Shown: positions 32,530-41,933 of the stretch, piece by piece
How positions within the stretch are numbered: position 1 is the stretch's first letter
How the letters are laid out: the number at the start of each line of letters is the position of its first letter
DNA from: Rhodospirillales bacterium
Lineage (GTDB): Bacteria > Pseudomonadota > Alphaproteobacteria > Micavibrionales > Micavibrionaceae
Length of the DNA: 64,000 bases
Assembly: GCA_020638335.1 (NCBI GenBank)
Contig: JACKIT010000003.1
Location: 1 to 64,000, forward strand
Direction: 5' to 3'
The notes under the pieces: model-generated
Seen by the model: only the letters and a program-made list of their open reading frames with translations
Databases searched by the model: none
Told to the model about the DNA's origin: nothing
Position numbers and translations under genes: made by a program

Positions 32530-33597
32530 ATGAGAATCCTTCAAGTTATGGCCGGGGCGGAGCATGGTGGGGCGGAAACCGCCTTTGTCGATATGTGCTT
32601 GGCCTTGCATGAGGCCGGGGAAGTGGTTGAAGTCGCAACCCGGGCCAATGATATTCGGGTGCCGCGTTTGCAAAAAGCGGGAATTTTCGTGCATGTATTG
32701 CCTTTTGGCGGGGCGGTGGACGTTTATACAGGCGCGCGTTTGCGCAAGATTATCCAAAAATTCAAACCTGATATTGTGCAGAGCTGGATGAGCAGGGCAC
32801 CGTCGAAGCTGATGCGCTGGAAGGCTTCAATGGGGTGTCCGCGTTATGTGCATGTAGCGCGGCTGGGCAGCCCGTATAAGATGAAATATTTCAAAACAGC
32901 CGAGTATTTTGTCGCGATTACGCCGCTCATTCGTGAGCACATACTGGCGCATGGCGTGGCTGGAGATCATGCTGTTCATATCAATAATTTTGCGGAAGTC
33001 GAGCCTGTTACGCAGGCCATTAACCGGGCTGATTTCGATACGCCAGAAGGGGCGCCATTGGCGCTGGGGCTGGGGCGGCTGCATCCGGATAAGGCGTTTG
33101 ATACGCTGATTGAGGTGGCGGCGGCGCAGCCGGATTTGTATGTCTGGATTGCTGGTGAAGGGCCGCAGCGCGCGGAGCTTGAGGCGTTGATTGAAAAGCT
33201 TGGTGTGGGGAATCGGGTTAAGCTTTTGGGGTGGCGTACTGACCGAGCGGCCCTCTTACGGGCAGCGGATATTTGTGCGTTTATTTCGCGTAATGAGGGG
33301 TTTGGCACCGTGTTTGTGCAGGCCTGGGCGCAGGGCACGCCAGTGGTGGTGTGTGATGCGGACGGGCCGCGCCAGTTTGTGCGCCATGAAGAAGACGGGC
33401 TGATGGCGCCTATTGATGATGTAGAAGCGATTGGGGCGCATATCCGGCGGTTGATTGAAGAGCCGGATCTGGTGGAGCGTTTGGTACATAACGGTCATGT
33501 GCGCTATGAGGCGGAATTTACCAAGCAAGCGAGTTTGCAGGGGTATTTGGAATTTTATCACGATATTCTTGAGCGTGAAGGTTTACAAGGTCGTTAA
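32530..33597 (+). CDS. Glycosyltransferase family 4 (GT-B)
   Basis: 355 residues with a GT-B fold: N-terminal start MRILQVMAGAEHGGAET (donor/acceptor loop), linker, then the C-terminal nucleotide-sugar domain with GRLHPDKAFDTLIEVAA, AGEGPQR and the EX7E-type motif SRNEGFGTVFVQAWAQGTPVV. The family transfers sugars to lipopolysaccharide, capsule or other glycans. The acceptor cannot be inferred, as no other glycan genes are near. Cytoplasmic, membrane-associated. Confidence 0.9.
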   Translation: MRILQVMAGAEHGGAETAFVDMCLALHEAGEVVEVATRANDIRVPRLQKAGIFVHVLPFGGAVDVYTGARLRKIIQKFKPDIVQSWMSRAPSKLMRWKASMGCPRYVHVARLGSPYKMKYFKTAEYFVAITPLIREHILAHGVAGDHAVHINNFAEVEPVTQAINRADFDTPEGAPLALGLGRLHPDKAFDTLIEVAAAQPDLYVWIAGEGPQRAELEALIEKLGVGNRVKLLGWRTDRAALLRAADICAFISRNEGFGTVFVQAWAQGTPVVVCDADGPRQFVRHEEDGLMAPIDDVEAIGAHIRRLIEEPDLVERLVHNGHVRYEAEFTKQASLQGYLEFYHDILEREGLQGR

Positions 33598-33725
33598 CAA
33601 ACTGCGATAAATGGGCTGCAAACAATGTTTTACTGCGCTTCCGGTTCTCGTAAAACATCGTTTTCGCCACATTTCTCTTTGTTTGTTTATAGCTATTCCG
33701 CTTAAAAATCGGACACTATAACCAA
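33598..33725. other. Non-coding stretch after the glycosyltransferase
   Basis: Contains a 9-bp stem ATGTTTTAC/GTAAAACAT (33625-33658, 16-nt loop) followed by CGTTTTC, a possible weak terminator, and ATCGGACAC near 33708 that is the inverse of GTGTCCGAT on the far side of the repeat at 33726-33828. Confidence 0.4.
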
Positions 33726-33828
33726 ACACCCCCACACTCTATACACCCCCACCCAAACCCTCCCCCTCAAGGGGGAGGGATGGGAAGGGTTGGGCGCTTG
33801 CGCCTTACCCGTAGCTGGGTGGGGGTGT
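33722..33828. repeat. C/G-rich 105-bp repeat, copy 1
   Basis: Ends are ACACCCCCAC (33726) and GTGGGGGTGT (33828). Inside are CCCTCCCCCTCAAGGGGGAGGG (hairpin) and the palindrome GGCGCTTGCGCC. Nearly the same order of motifs recurs at 61481-61625. Non-coding here. Confidence 0.85.
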
Positions 33829-34092
33829 CCGATTCTTAATGAAAAGCACTATAAGATCTATGGGCACTGCCGAATGTGTTGTTAACCTTTTGTTAACCAT
33901 TTGATTTCATTGAAAAAAGTTGAAAAATGCGTGGTTTTGTGGCATACTGCACTTAACTTGACCGTCATGCATGAAAAGAGCATGAATATTATATAATGAA
34001 AACAATTGGTTAAGTTGATGGCAGAATAGATAAAAAACGGCCCGTAAAACGATAAAAATCAGGGCTGTTTGAAAAAATAAGAGGGTGATTAT

Positions 34093-37000
34093 TTGGCGGA
34101 CTTAACTCCCAAAATTCAATCCATTGCAGGAAAGCTTCAAGGGCTTGGGTTGCTTGCGTCTTCGCATAAGGGGGATGTGGCGGATGAGGCGTTTGTCGAT
34201 GCGCGGGATAAGGCGGTGCGGTTTCTGGCGGCGTTTTTGGATATGGATGGGGTTGAAGGCTACAGTCCGAAATTTGGTAAGCAGGTACTTGATCGTTTGG
34301 CGGCGAATGAAAAAAGCGGAAAATTAGCGAAAGATATTGATCGTATAAAAGAAAATTTTGATCTTGAACTCGATAAGGGCTGACGCCAACTAAGAGCGTT
34401 ATTCGTGGCTATCTGGAAGATGCGGTATTCCCGAGGATCAATGGGGCAAGATTGCTGGGTGGTTTGCTGGTGTTCATCAAAGATCGTGAGAAGGTTGCCG
34501 ATCTGAACGAGATTGCCAATGACAAAAACGTTCAGCAGGTTCAAAAAGCGCGCGGAAAAACGCAAAGCGATACCGAAACTGTTCTTAAAACCATCGGGCA
34601 GGAGGGCGGCGTGACGCGCCGGAGACGCAAGCCGCACTGACAGCGTATGTGTAAGCAAGCTGCAAACTGATTTCGGTTTCCGGAAGACAAGCGTTATGGC
34701 GCGTTTGATGAGGTAACCTCGAAGAAACTTACCAGCAACTGGCAGCCGGTACCGTGGCGGCCGGTTATGACGCGGCGCAGTTGTAGGCTTTTATTCCGGC
34801 GCTGACGCTTTGCGCAGCTCCGGGCGTATAACCTGCCGGAAAACCGTCACCGCGTTTGATGCAACGCTGAAGGTTGAGGACGATGTTGGGCGAGCTGCTG
34901 CCCGCCGAATGCGCAGCTGGAAGAGAAGAGCGCCCAAATGCCTAGTGGGTTTGTAGGGCAGTTACTTAAAGATTTCGTTACCGGCGGATTTTGACCGGCG
35001 CATAACTGAAGTTGGTGCGCCGGACGGTATTTTCGATATGCGCACGCAGGCGTCCGCAGGATGATGTTGGTTCTGAGCCATCAGATGTTGCTGGAATCCT
35101 GGCTGAAAAGGGCGCGGTGATCACGGAATATACGGTTACAAAAAGGAAAATATATCCGGAGCATTTTGATGAGAAGCTGAAAGGAAAATCAGTGATGAGC
35201 AGCTTTTGTGATCTGAAAAAGCCTTTGCCGAGTTACTCTGATTCTTCGATTTCCTGGCCAAAACGGCATGATTTCGCGGAGCTGTTTATTAATCCTGATG
35301 ATAACAGTCTTTGAAAATGCCGGATCTGGTCGAGCGGCAATTTGCGCAGCGGATTGAAGAGCATAAAGATGGTAATCCCGGATATGCTGCGTTTACTTGA
35401 TTCCCTGACGCACACATACGAATTCCTTGCGGGTATGGTTGCATTTGATGCCGGATCTGCAATTCCGGATTTGTTGGAAAAATTGACGGCAATAAAAGTC
35501 TGCGGGATCGTCTGGCGCAGTTTCTATAAAGAAGGCGAAAAAATACGGCGATAAAAAGAAGATTTTCATACCGATATGATCATATTGATCAATACGGCTA
35601 TGACCCTGCCCCATGGCGACCGGGCCCATCGTGAGCATTTGAAGATGCGATGAGCGATGCTTTGGCGGCGGCTGAAAGATCAGTGATCCCGAACAAGTGG
35701 CGAAATGTTTTGGCATGATAAAGTTTCAACATGAGCGCAGCGGCGCTTCATAAAACGCAGGTAAGGCTGGGGCGCTCGCCATGTTGAATCTTATGACTGC
35801 GGTAGTGTACCGGTCTGGAAGCCGGGGCTTACTTCCCTGAGATTACACTCCGGCGGGCGGCGCATAATTCCCACCGATATTGCGCAGGCCTATGACGATT
35901 AGTAATTTGGCGAAGGCGTATCCGGATTTCCAAAAGCGCGGATGGGGAAACCCGCTTTATCAGCAGGATTTATGATCTTCAGGATGATAATGGCGAACGT
36001 TAGGTTGCGGGTATTGATAAGATCCGATGATTCTTTACGGTTGAGAAGATCGACACCGTAGCTATTCGAAAGGCGCTTAAAGACGCCAGGGAGGCCCTGG
36101 CTGAAATACGCGATCTTGATCCTGGTTTTGCGTGCTGGTGGATAAGCGCATGCATATCCAGGCGGTTTGTGGGGGATTATTCGAAGCTTTTGCTGAAGGT
36201 AGAGTTCAAAGATGTTCCCAAGCTGGAGATTTTGTGAGAACAGGCAAGAAGCGCAAGAGATCTATGCGGCAACATTCAACGCCTGAATGATGAAGCGCGC
36301 AGTGAAATCCGGAGTTGTTTACTGCCAAAGCGCTGCAGCAGAAACAGTTTAATCTGCATCCGGCGTGCGGGCCGCAGACTTTGATAAAGCAGCGGTGGCG
36401 CAGCGAGAATTGAAGATTTAAACTGATCAGTAATTTTACCAGCCGCAGGCTTTATGGCGGTCCGCGTTGTTTTGGGGCCGCAGGACCAAGAGGTGCTTGG
36501 TGCTTTTTCCCTAAATGCGGGGCGGGAATTAACGCTTGAAGTCTATTGAGGCTGGAGCGCAGGTGCGATTAAGGGCATTGAGATGCCGAGGATACTTCCG
36601 GTCCGTTGATCGCGCGCTTTATGACAGGAAGGAACAGAGAGGAGGTGATTGGAAACGCCACAAGTTCTTTCGGATAGGCCGTGCGCGTAAAGCGCTTATG
36701 GAGGAGGTGCATAAAACAGACGACATGACGACGATGGACAAGATCTGCAGAGAGCATCCGGAATTATTCGCTTTGATGAACGGTTATTCTGGCGAAGGGC
36801 GCTGAGCGCGTCGTTCTTTCGGCTGGCGACACCCGCCAGCCTTATCAATATCTCGAGCTTCGCAGGGAATTTGTACGCTTTATGAAGGAGTGGAACGGCA
36901 GAGAGCAATCTTTCAGTTTCAAGCAGATCTCCGGTGTATTTGTCTAATGAACAATACAGAGTTGAAATGGGTCAATCAACTGTAGCGAAAATGCGATGGA

Positions 37001-37216
37001 GGCGCATTGGGTTCGTTCATGAAGAGGGTTTTTCAAATACGCTGATTTTGGGCTCAAAAGAGTTTTTATGGCGTTGGTGCCTGGAAAAAGCCGGATAAAA
37101 TCGATCAGAAAACCCTGGAAATGCAGGAAAACGGGCGAGAAATTGGTGGAGATCGTACTGAACATCCGCCTCCTTCAGCACAGCCTGCGCCGGTTTATGA
37201 TTTGAGCCGTCCTTGA
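34093..37216 (+). pseudogene. Large protein gene broken by many frameshifts
   Basis: A TTG start with AGAGGG upstream begins a clean 96-codon frame (MADLTPKIQSIAGKLQ...DLELDKG). After that, coding-quality peptide continues to 37216 but hops between the three + frames every 40-150 bp. Examples: RGYLEDA then GIPEDQWGKIAGWFAG then KDREKVADLNEIAND; FPEDKRYGAFDEVTS then EETYQQLAAGTVAAGYDAA; QMPSGFVGQLLKDFVTGGF; KGAVITEYTVTKRKIYPEH; TVEKIDTVAIRKALKDARE; RKALMEEVHKTDDMTTMDK; ending PAPVYDLSRP-stop. The ancestral product was ~1,040 residues with a Pro-rich tail. Family not recognised. Neighbouring genes are intact. Read or assembly error is the alternative. Confidence 0.75.
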
Positions 37217-37307
37217 AATAGAGCATAAGCGTAATCTAAGCCTTCATTAACGCCTGAATGGCGCTATCATGTTTTTGTGTTGTTTTGTTTTTAAGGATGC
37301 AAGTACT

Positions 37308-38096
37308 ATGTCTAATGCTTCTGCGCCGGATTCCGAATCTGATCCCGAAAATCAATTGACCAGTGAGCGTTTTGATGAGCTTAAAGAGGCGCTGGAGGTT
37401 TTATATGTCATCGCCAATATTAGTGGCCGTATACAATTTGCTCAAAAATGGGAAGCGCCGGCGGCTTACGTTTTGGGAGCAGAGCTGATCCGGTATGATC
37501 AAGACGGTACGGATGATCGGGAGCACCGGGCAGAGCTTGAACGTGAGGCAGAAGAACGGCGACTTTCGCTATTGGAATTTATGGATGCGATTGAAGAAAG
37601 AAGTGTTGAAAAAGGCGCTTTGCAGATTGATTTCGTGCGTGAGAAAGTTGAAAAAATGGGGCGTGATTTGGCGCTATGTGTATATGGCCGTCAGATTGTC
37701 GATAAGTTTATAGCGCCGCCGCCTGAGCCTCTTCAGATCGAAACAGAAGATGAAGCGGTAAAGGATTCTGAAGGTTCGCAGGAAGCAGAAGTTGTTTTAG
37801 AATCTTCTGAGATGGCTTCCGATCTCGTTTCTGAGCCCTTTGACGTGAAACCGATTGACATGAGTCTGCCGGATGAGCGTGTAAGGCCGATTGAAATATC
37901 ACCGCCTGCTGGTGTGCAGATCTCTGCACCTGCTTCCGCTCGTGTGCAGGAAACGTCTTTGGCCGGACAGCCTGCTTTGTCGCAAGGGGGGGAATCCGAG
38001 CAAAAAGCCGTGTTGATGAAGTTTGTGTCTTCAAAGGATCAAAAGGAAGAAGATGATTCTTCTGGTTCAGCGCCGCCTTCGGATCAGGCAAGTTAG
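37308..38096 (+). CDS. Acidic hypothetical protein
   Basis: 262 residues starting MSNASAPDSESDPENQ. This ATG is preferred over one at 37269 because AAGGA lies 10 nt before it. The first ~140 residues are helical with alternating charges. The rest is a long disordered Glu/Ser/Pro segment (EDEAVKDSEGSQEAE). No signal peptide, membrane helix or known motif. The stop overlaps the convergent ctaA end by 4 bp. It directly follows the broken gene and may once have been in the same operon. Confidence 0.65.
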   Translation: MSNASAPDSESDPENQLTSERFDELKEALEVLYVIANISGRIQFAQKWEAPAAYVLGAELIRYDQDGTDDREHRAELEREAEERRLSLLEFMDAIEERSVEKGALQIDFVREKVEKMGRDLALCVYGRQIVDKFIAPPPEPLQIETEDEAVKDSEGSQEAEVVLESSEMASDLVSEPFDVKPIDMSLPDERVRPIEISPPAGVQISAPASARVQETSLAGQPALSQGGESEQKAVLMKFVSSKDQKEEDDSSGSAPPSDQAS

Positions 38097-39127
38097 CAGG
38101 CTTGCTTATGAGGCCGTGTCTGGTAGATACAGATCAGGACTAGCGCCCATAAGATTACGGCGCCTGCTTGGTGTGCGGTGGCGACATGTAAATGAACGCC
38201 TGAGAGAAGAGTGGCTATCCCCAAACATAATTGCAACAGTGCCATTATTGCGGCGGCATGGAGTGTGCGAAAGCCTTGTTTTTTTGCTATCGCGTGTATC
38301 CAGAGGCTTAGAATCATGCCAACAGTAAGGATGGCTAGCCAGCGGTGGATGAATTGCACGCCGCTGTGATTTTCAAGGATGTTGGGTAGAAGCGTATCAT
38401 ATTTCCAAAAGTCCGGTGGAATCCATCCGCCGCCCATTTTCGGGAAAGTCTCATTGTATATTAGCCCGGCGTCGAGTCCGGCGGTGAATGCACCCCAAAG
38501 GACGGTGATAGCGATGAAAGCCAGTGTAATCCAACTATGAATGTTGAGCGCGCGGCTGGCGTGGCGGCGAGTTTTTAGTGTGAGTGACAAGCCGACCCAG
38601 AGCAGGCAGGAGAAAATGATGAATGCCAGCCCGAGATGCGAGGCGAGGCGATAGTGGCTGACGGCGGGCTGATCGACCAGACCGCTTTTAACCATGTACC
38701 AGCCCATAAAACCCTGCGCGCCGCCCAAGGCGAGTAGCCCAAGAAGTTTCAGGTGATAGCCAAGGGGGATCATTCTACGCAGCCAGAAAAAAACAAACGG
38801 CAGGGCAAAAACGAGTCCGATTGCCCGGCCCCAGAGGCGGTGAAACCATTCCCAAAAAAAGATGGCTTTGAAGTCGTCAATTTCCATCCAGGTATTTTTC
38901 TTTTCGTATTCCGGGCTTTCCTGGTAGAGCGTAAAAACACGCTCCCACTCGGCGTCATTCAAGGGAGGCAGCGCGCCCATTAAGGGGCGCCATTCGACCA
39001 TTGAGAGGCCGGATTCGCTGAGGCGCGTAATTGCGCCGATGATGATCATCGCGAAGACCATGAAGGCGCAGGAATAAAGCCAGACGGCGATGAGTTTATT
39101 GTGTTGGTATGTATTTGCGGTTGGCAT
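38093..39127 (-). CDS. ctaA: Haem A synthase (COX15/CtaA)
   Basis: A multi-pass inner-membrane enzyme that oxidises haem O to haem A for cytochrome c oxidase. 344 residues, eight predicted helices, family start TRLSESGLSMVEWRP. Haem-ligand histidines lie in EWFHRLWGR, HYRLASHLGLA, FIHRWLA and HVATAHQAGA. The length and EYEKKN acidic loop match the alphaproteobacterial/mitochondrial COX15 type. No cytochrome oxidase genes are visible in this window. Confidence 0.95.
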   Translation of the reverse strand: MPTANTYQHNKLIAVWLYSCAFMVFAMIIIGAITRLSESGLSMVEWRPLMGALPPLNDAEWERVFTLYQESPEYEKKNTWMEIDDFKAIFFWEWFHRLWGRAIGLVFALPFVFFWLRRMIPLGYHLKLLGLLALGGAQGFMGWYMVKSGLVDQPAVSHYRLASHLGLAFIIFSCLLWVGLSLTLKTRRHASRALNIHSWITLAFIAITVLWGAFTAGLDAGLIYNETFPKMGGGWIPPDFWKYDTLLPNILENHSGVQFIHRWLAILTVGMILSLWIHAIAKKQGFRTLHAAAIMALLQLCLGIATLLSGVHLHVATAHQAGAVILWALVLICIYQTRPHKQAC

Positions 39128-39229
39128 TTTAAAAACTCTTTTCCTAATATTTCAGCGCTTTTACAAAAATGACAATTGTGTATGATCTTGGTTTACACTA
39201 TCCGGGTGAATATAAAGAGAAAAAACGTT

Positions 39230-40030
39230 GTGGCCAGTTTTGATTTTGTAGAGAGTACATCGAGGGCGTATCGCTTTGTTTGGGACAGACGGGTGGATGT
39301 GGTGCGTTTTTCAGCGATGGTGCTGGTTCTTAAAATTCTCTTTTTTGTTGGTTTTGTTGCGTTTGATATACAGAAAGAAGCCTTGCGTCAGGGGCTTTTG
39401 CTTTTACCGATATTTTTTATGGAAGGCTGGGTCATTGCGACGCTGGTTATTATGGCTTTGCATGCGTATGAGGCTCAGAGTAAAGTACGGCGTTCCATTT
39501 TGCCGCCCGCGGAGGATACGGCGCGTAATATTAAAGCTTCGATGATTGTGTATGTATTGATCAAGCTGATGTTGTCTTTCGTTGTCGGTTCGGCGTATGA
39601 GGGGCAGCAGGTTATTCCGGATGCGCCGCCGCCTGAGCCGAATCTGCAGACATTTGTGTTGGCAGTGGTGATGATTGCATTTTTGATCTGGGCGTTTCGG
39701 TTTTTGTGGATTTATATTCCGGTTGTAATGGGTCAATCTGTGCGTACCTACTTGATTCGTTTCCGGGCGTATTCGGACTCATTTCCTTTGCTGGGTGTTT
39801 GGGTTTTGTGTTTTGTGCCGGTGATATTGTTTATGATTTTGATCAGTGAATTTTACGGTATGATTATGGGGGGGCTGGGCGTTGGTGATAGCTCGATAGT
39901 GTTTGAAACCGGCATGGCTGTTATTCAGGCTTTTATAGATTTTGTATTGTCCCTGGTTTCCAGCCTGGCTGTTGCTTATGGCATGTATTCAGTTTTTAAT
40001 AATGAGAATAAGAAAACCGATATTTGGTGA
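39230..40030 (+). CDS. Integral membrane protein, unknown function
   Basis: About 266 residues with five or six hydrophobic segments. The GTG at 39230 (VASFDFVESTSRAYRFVWDRR) is favoured because AAAGAG precedes it by a suitable distance; an ATG at 39182 in the same frame is possible. The N-terminal motif resembles other alphaproteobacterial membrane proteins of unknown function. The ferredoxin gene starts 9 bp after the stop, suggesting co-transcription. Confidence 0.6.
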   Translation: MASFDFVESTSRAYRFVWDRRVDVVRFSAMVLVLKILFFVGFVAFDIQKEALRQGLLLLPIFFMEGWVIATLVIMALHAYEAQSKVRRSILPPAEDTARNIKASMIVYVLIKLMLSFVVGSAYEGQQVIPDAPPPEPNLQTFVLAVVMIAFLIWAFRFLWIYIPVVMGQSVRTYLIRFRAYSDSFPLLGVWVLCFVPVILFMILISEFYGMIMGGLGVGDSSIVFETGMAVIQAFIDFVLSLVSSLAVAYGMYSVFNNENKKTDIW

Positions 40031-40039
40031 GGGTGTGAA

Positions 40040-40351
40040 GTGAAAATTTATGTGACTGATCAAGACGGCGAAGAGCATGCGCTGGACGCGATTGAAGGAT
40101 GGCGGGTGATGGAAATTATTCGTGATCATGGTTTGCCGATTAAGGCCGAGTGCGGCGGGGCATGTGCATGTGCAACGTGCCATGTTTATGTCGATGAGGC
40201 GTGGCTGGGAAAGCTGGCGGCAATGCGCGATGATGAGGAAGAGATGCTGGATGAAGCCTTTGACGTGCAGGATAATTCACGCCTGTCGTGCCAGATTATC
40301 ATGGATGAAAGTCTGGATGGGTTGAAGGTGCGCTTGGCGCGTTATGATTGA
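40040..40351 (+). CDS. 2Fe-2S ferredoxin, adrenodoxin type
   Basis: 103 residues with cluster ligands CGGACACATC (C-x5-C-x2-C) and the fourth Cys in RLSCQI about 35 residues later. Acidic patch DDEEEMLDEAFD is the usual partner surface. Such ferredoxins serve Fe-S assembly (Fdx) or cytochrome P450 and, together with CtaA, haem A synthesis; ctaA lies 0.9 kb away on the other strand. GTG start with GAGGG 8 nt before. Cytosolic. Confidence 0.93.
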   Translation: MKIYVTDQDGEEHALDAIEGWRVMEIIRDHGLPIKAECGGACACATCHVYVDEAWLGKLAAMRDDEEEMLDEAFDVQDNSRLSCQIIMDESLDGLKVRLARYD

Positions 40352-40427
40352 GAGAAAAAGCATGCTTGACATGAGAGTGTTAGATGGTGCATAAGATTTA
40401 CATATCAATTCGATTAGGGAGTGCGAC

Positions 40428-40892
40428 ATGAGTGTTTTTAAGGCACAAAAGGGTGCGTTGCCGGGTTTGTTGGGCCTTAGAGAGGCTTTTGAGGCCGAAA
40501 ATGTTCCTTCTGGATCTGCTGAAGCTCTGGATGAGGTTGTTCAAGAGCTTTCCAAGGGCGGGGTTTTGAGATTAGGCGCTTTGAAAGGTATGAGCGTTGA
40601 GCTTGAGAATGTTGCGCGTGTTGGCGGGAGTGCGCCGGATCATGGTTTGAATTTTCATTTCTTAGTGCAGGCTGAAGCCAACGGTTCTCGCCATGAAATT
40701 GTTCTGGGTGAGGATTGTGTCGACAAAGTCTATCAGAATTTAAACGGAGTTGAGGGTTTGAGTGGTATTACGGTTGCGAGTTTCAAGGCTGCGGAGATAT
40801 TGCGGCAGTATTTGAAGGAAGCCGGTCCCCAAAATGTTTCTCAAGCCAATGAGATGTTGAAAGTCTTGAAACCGGCGGAGTTAGCGGCTTAA
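40428..40892 (+). CDS. Hypothetical protein, 154 aa
   Basis: Soluble, starting MSVFKAQKGALPGLLGLRE, with mixed alpha/beta pattern and no motif I recognise. AGGGAG lies before the ATG. It is convergent with the Usg gene, whose end is 1 bp away. Codon use matches its neighbours. Function unknown. Confidence 0.65.
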   Translation: MSVFKAQKGALPGLLGLREAFEAENVPSGSAEALDEVVQELSKGGVLRLGALKGMSVELENVARVGGSAPDHGLNFHFLVQAEANGSRHEIVLGEDCVDKVYQNLNGVEGLSGITVASFKAAEILRQYLKEAGPQNVSQANEMLKVLKPAELAA

Positions 40893-40893
40893 A

Positions 40894-41157
40894 TTACTGC
40901 AACGTGCCGAGCCAGTCGGCATTGCGGTAGTCTGAAGCGGTGATGATTTCGCGCTTGGCGACATAGACCGAATGCAGCCGCCCTTCGATCTTTTTTTCCC
41001 AGAAATCGAGAAACTTAAATAGTTCGGGAAATTGGGGCACAAGGTCGTATTCCTGCCAGATAAACTCCTGCAGAATTTGCTCATAATCCGGCAGGTGATA
41101 GAAAATCTGCGCGGTGGTCAGGCGGTAATTGTCTAATTGCTTTTTAAAATCAGCCAT
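40894..41157 (-). CDS. usg: Usg family protein
   Basis: 87 residues matching the small alphaproteobacterial Usg family: YRLTTAQIFYHLPDYEQILQ, then FIWQEYDLVPQFPEL, FLDFWEKKIEG and LHSVYVA. The biochemical role is not known; in some species the gene lies near trpF. AAGGAGGG 4 nt before the ATG is the ribosome site. Here it is divergent from groES. Confidence 0.88.
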   Translation of the reverse strand: MADFKKQLDNYRLTTAQIFYHLPDYEQILQEFIWQEYDLVPQFPELFKFLDFWEKKIEGRLHSVYVAKREIITASDYRNADWLGTLQ

Positions 41158-41287
41158 TTGCCCTCCTTGCTCGTTCTCAGGCGTTTCGAAGTATTCTGTT
41201 TCTATAATACCTTATTTTAAGCAAAAAATATTGCAAAAGCTTTAATTACCAACAGTTTCTATTGGTTTTGTGTTGTATGCAAAAAAA

Positions 41288-41319
41288 CTTGAAATTTTTT
41301 CGGGTAGAGCCTATATGTG
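41288..41319 (+). promoter_or_regulatory. RpoH (sigma-32) promoter for groESL
   Basis: CTTG (41288-41291), 18-nt spacer, CCTATATGTG (41310-41319). This fits the alphaproteobacterial heat-shock consensus CTTG-N17/18-CYTATNTNNG. Transcription would start near 41326 and give a ~200-nt leader containing a palindromic repeat before groES. No CIRCE/HrcA operator is seen. Confidence 0.75.
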
Positions 41320-41430
41320 TGATGCTCGTTGCAAATATGAGTCTGAATAAGGCTTAGCGGGGCGTTGGAGGGGGTTTTGAACCTGGCTTCACATGAGGCA
41401 GATCGAAATCCTGCTTGTTATCAACCATAT

Positions 41431-41500
41431 GTCATTTCGAGGCGGTAGCCGAGAAATCTCAAACCAAACGAGGAGATTCCTCACATGCGTTCGGAATGAC
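41431..41500. repeat. Palindromic repeat in the groES leader
   Basis: GTCATTTCGAG (41431-41441) and the degenerate inverse TCGGAATGAC (41491-41500), with GAGAAATCTC near 41451. Variant of the GTCATTGCGAG family, 70 bp, inside the expected groESL 5' untranslated region and 25 bp before the groES start. Confidence 0.8.
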
Positions 41501-41524
41501 AGCATTAAAAAGGAGACATACGAA

Positions 41525-41818
41525 ATGGCTAAGTTTCGTCCTCTACATGATCGCGTTCTTGTCCGCCGCGTTGAAGCGGATACCAAAACGGCTGGCGGGA
41601 TTATCATCCCTGACACAGCATCTGAAAAGCCTATGGAAGGTGAAATCGTTGCTGTTGGCTCTGGCCATGTGAATGACAATGGCGATGTGCGTCCATTGGA
41701 TGTAAAAGAGGGTGACAATGTCATCTTTTCAAAATGGGCTGGCACAGAAGTTACGATTGACGGTGAAGAGCTGATGGTGATGAAAGAGTCTGACATCATC
41801 GGTATCATTGCGGCTTAG
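41525..41818 (+). CDS. groES: Co-chaperonin GroES
   Basis: 97 residues: MAKFRPLHDRVLVRRVEAD, mobile-loop region TKTAGGIIIPDTA (about 21-33) and end DIIGIIAA, the standard 10-kDa lid of the GroEL chamber. The ATG at 41525 has AAGGAG 10 nt before it. Longer in-frame extension upstream runs through the repeat and is not coding. groEL follows after a second repeat. Confidence 0.98.
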   Translation: MAKFRPLHDRVLVRRVEADTKTAGGIIIPDTASEKPMEGEIVAVGSGHVNDNGDVRPLDVKEGDNVIFSKWAGTEVTIDGEELMVMKESDIIGIIAA

Positions 41819-41828
41819 TGTTTAACTT

Positions 41829-41900
41829 GTCATTTCGAGCGTTAGCGAGAAATCTCATAAAGTAACTTGAGATCCCTCGTCATAAATTCCTCGGGATGAC
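41829..41900. repeat. Palindromic repeat between groES and groEL
   Basis: GTCATTTCGAG (41829-41839) and CTCGGGATGAC (41890-41900), 72 bp, with inner GAGAAATCTC and GAGATCCCTC. It occupies most of the 115-bp groES-groEL gap and would form a hairpin within the bicistronic mRNA. Confidence 0.82.
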
Positions 41901-41933
41901 ATTCGTGAATGTAGATTTAAAGGAGTAGTTATA

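Noticed and set aside
34093..37216. Programmed frameshifting or a set of small real genes
   Set aside because: Frame changes are far too many for programmed events and the pieces mostly lack starts and ribosome sites.
41320..41345. CIRCE operator in front of groES
   Set aside because: GATGCTC...GAGTCTGA superficially resembles an inverted repeat, but only about 4 of 9 bases per half match the CIRCE consensus.
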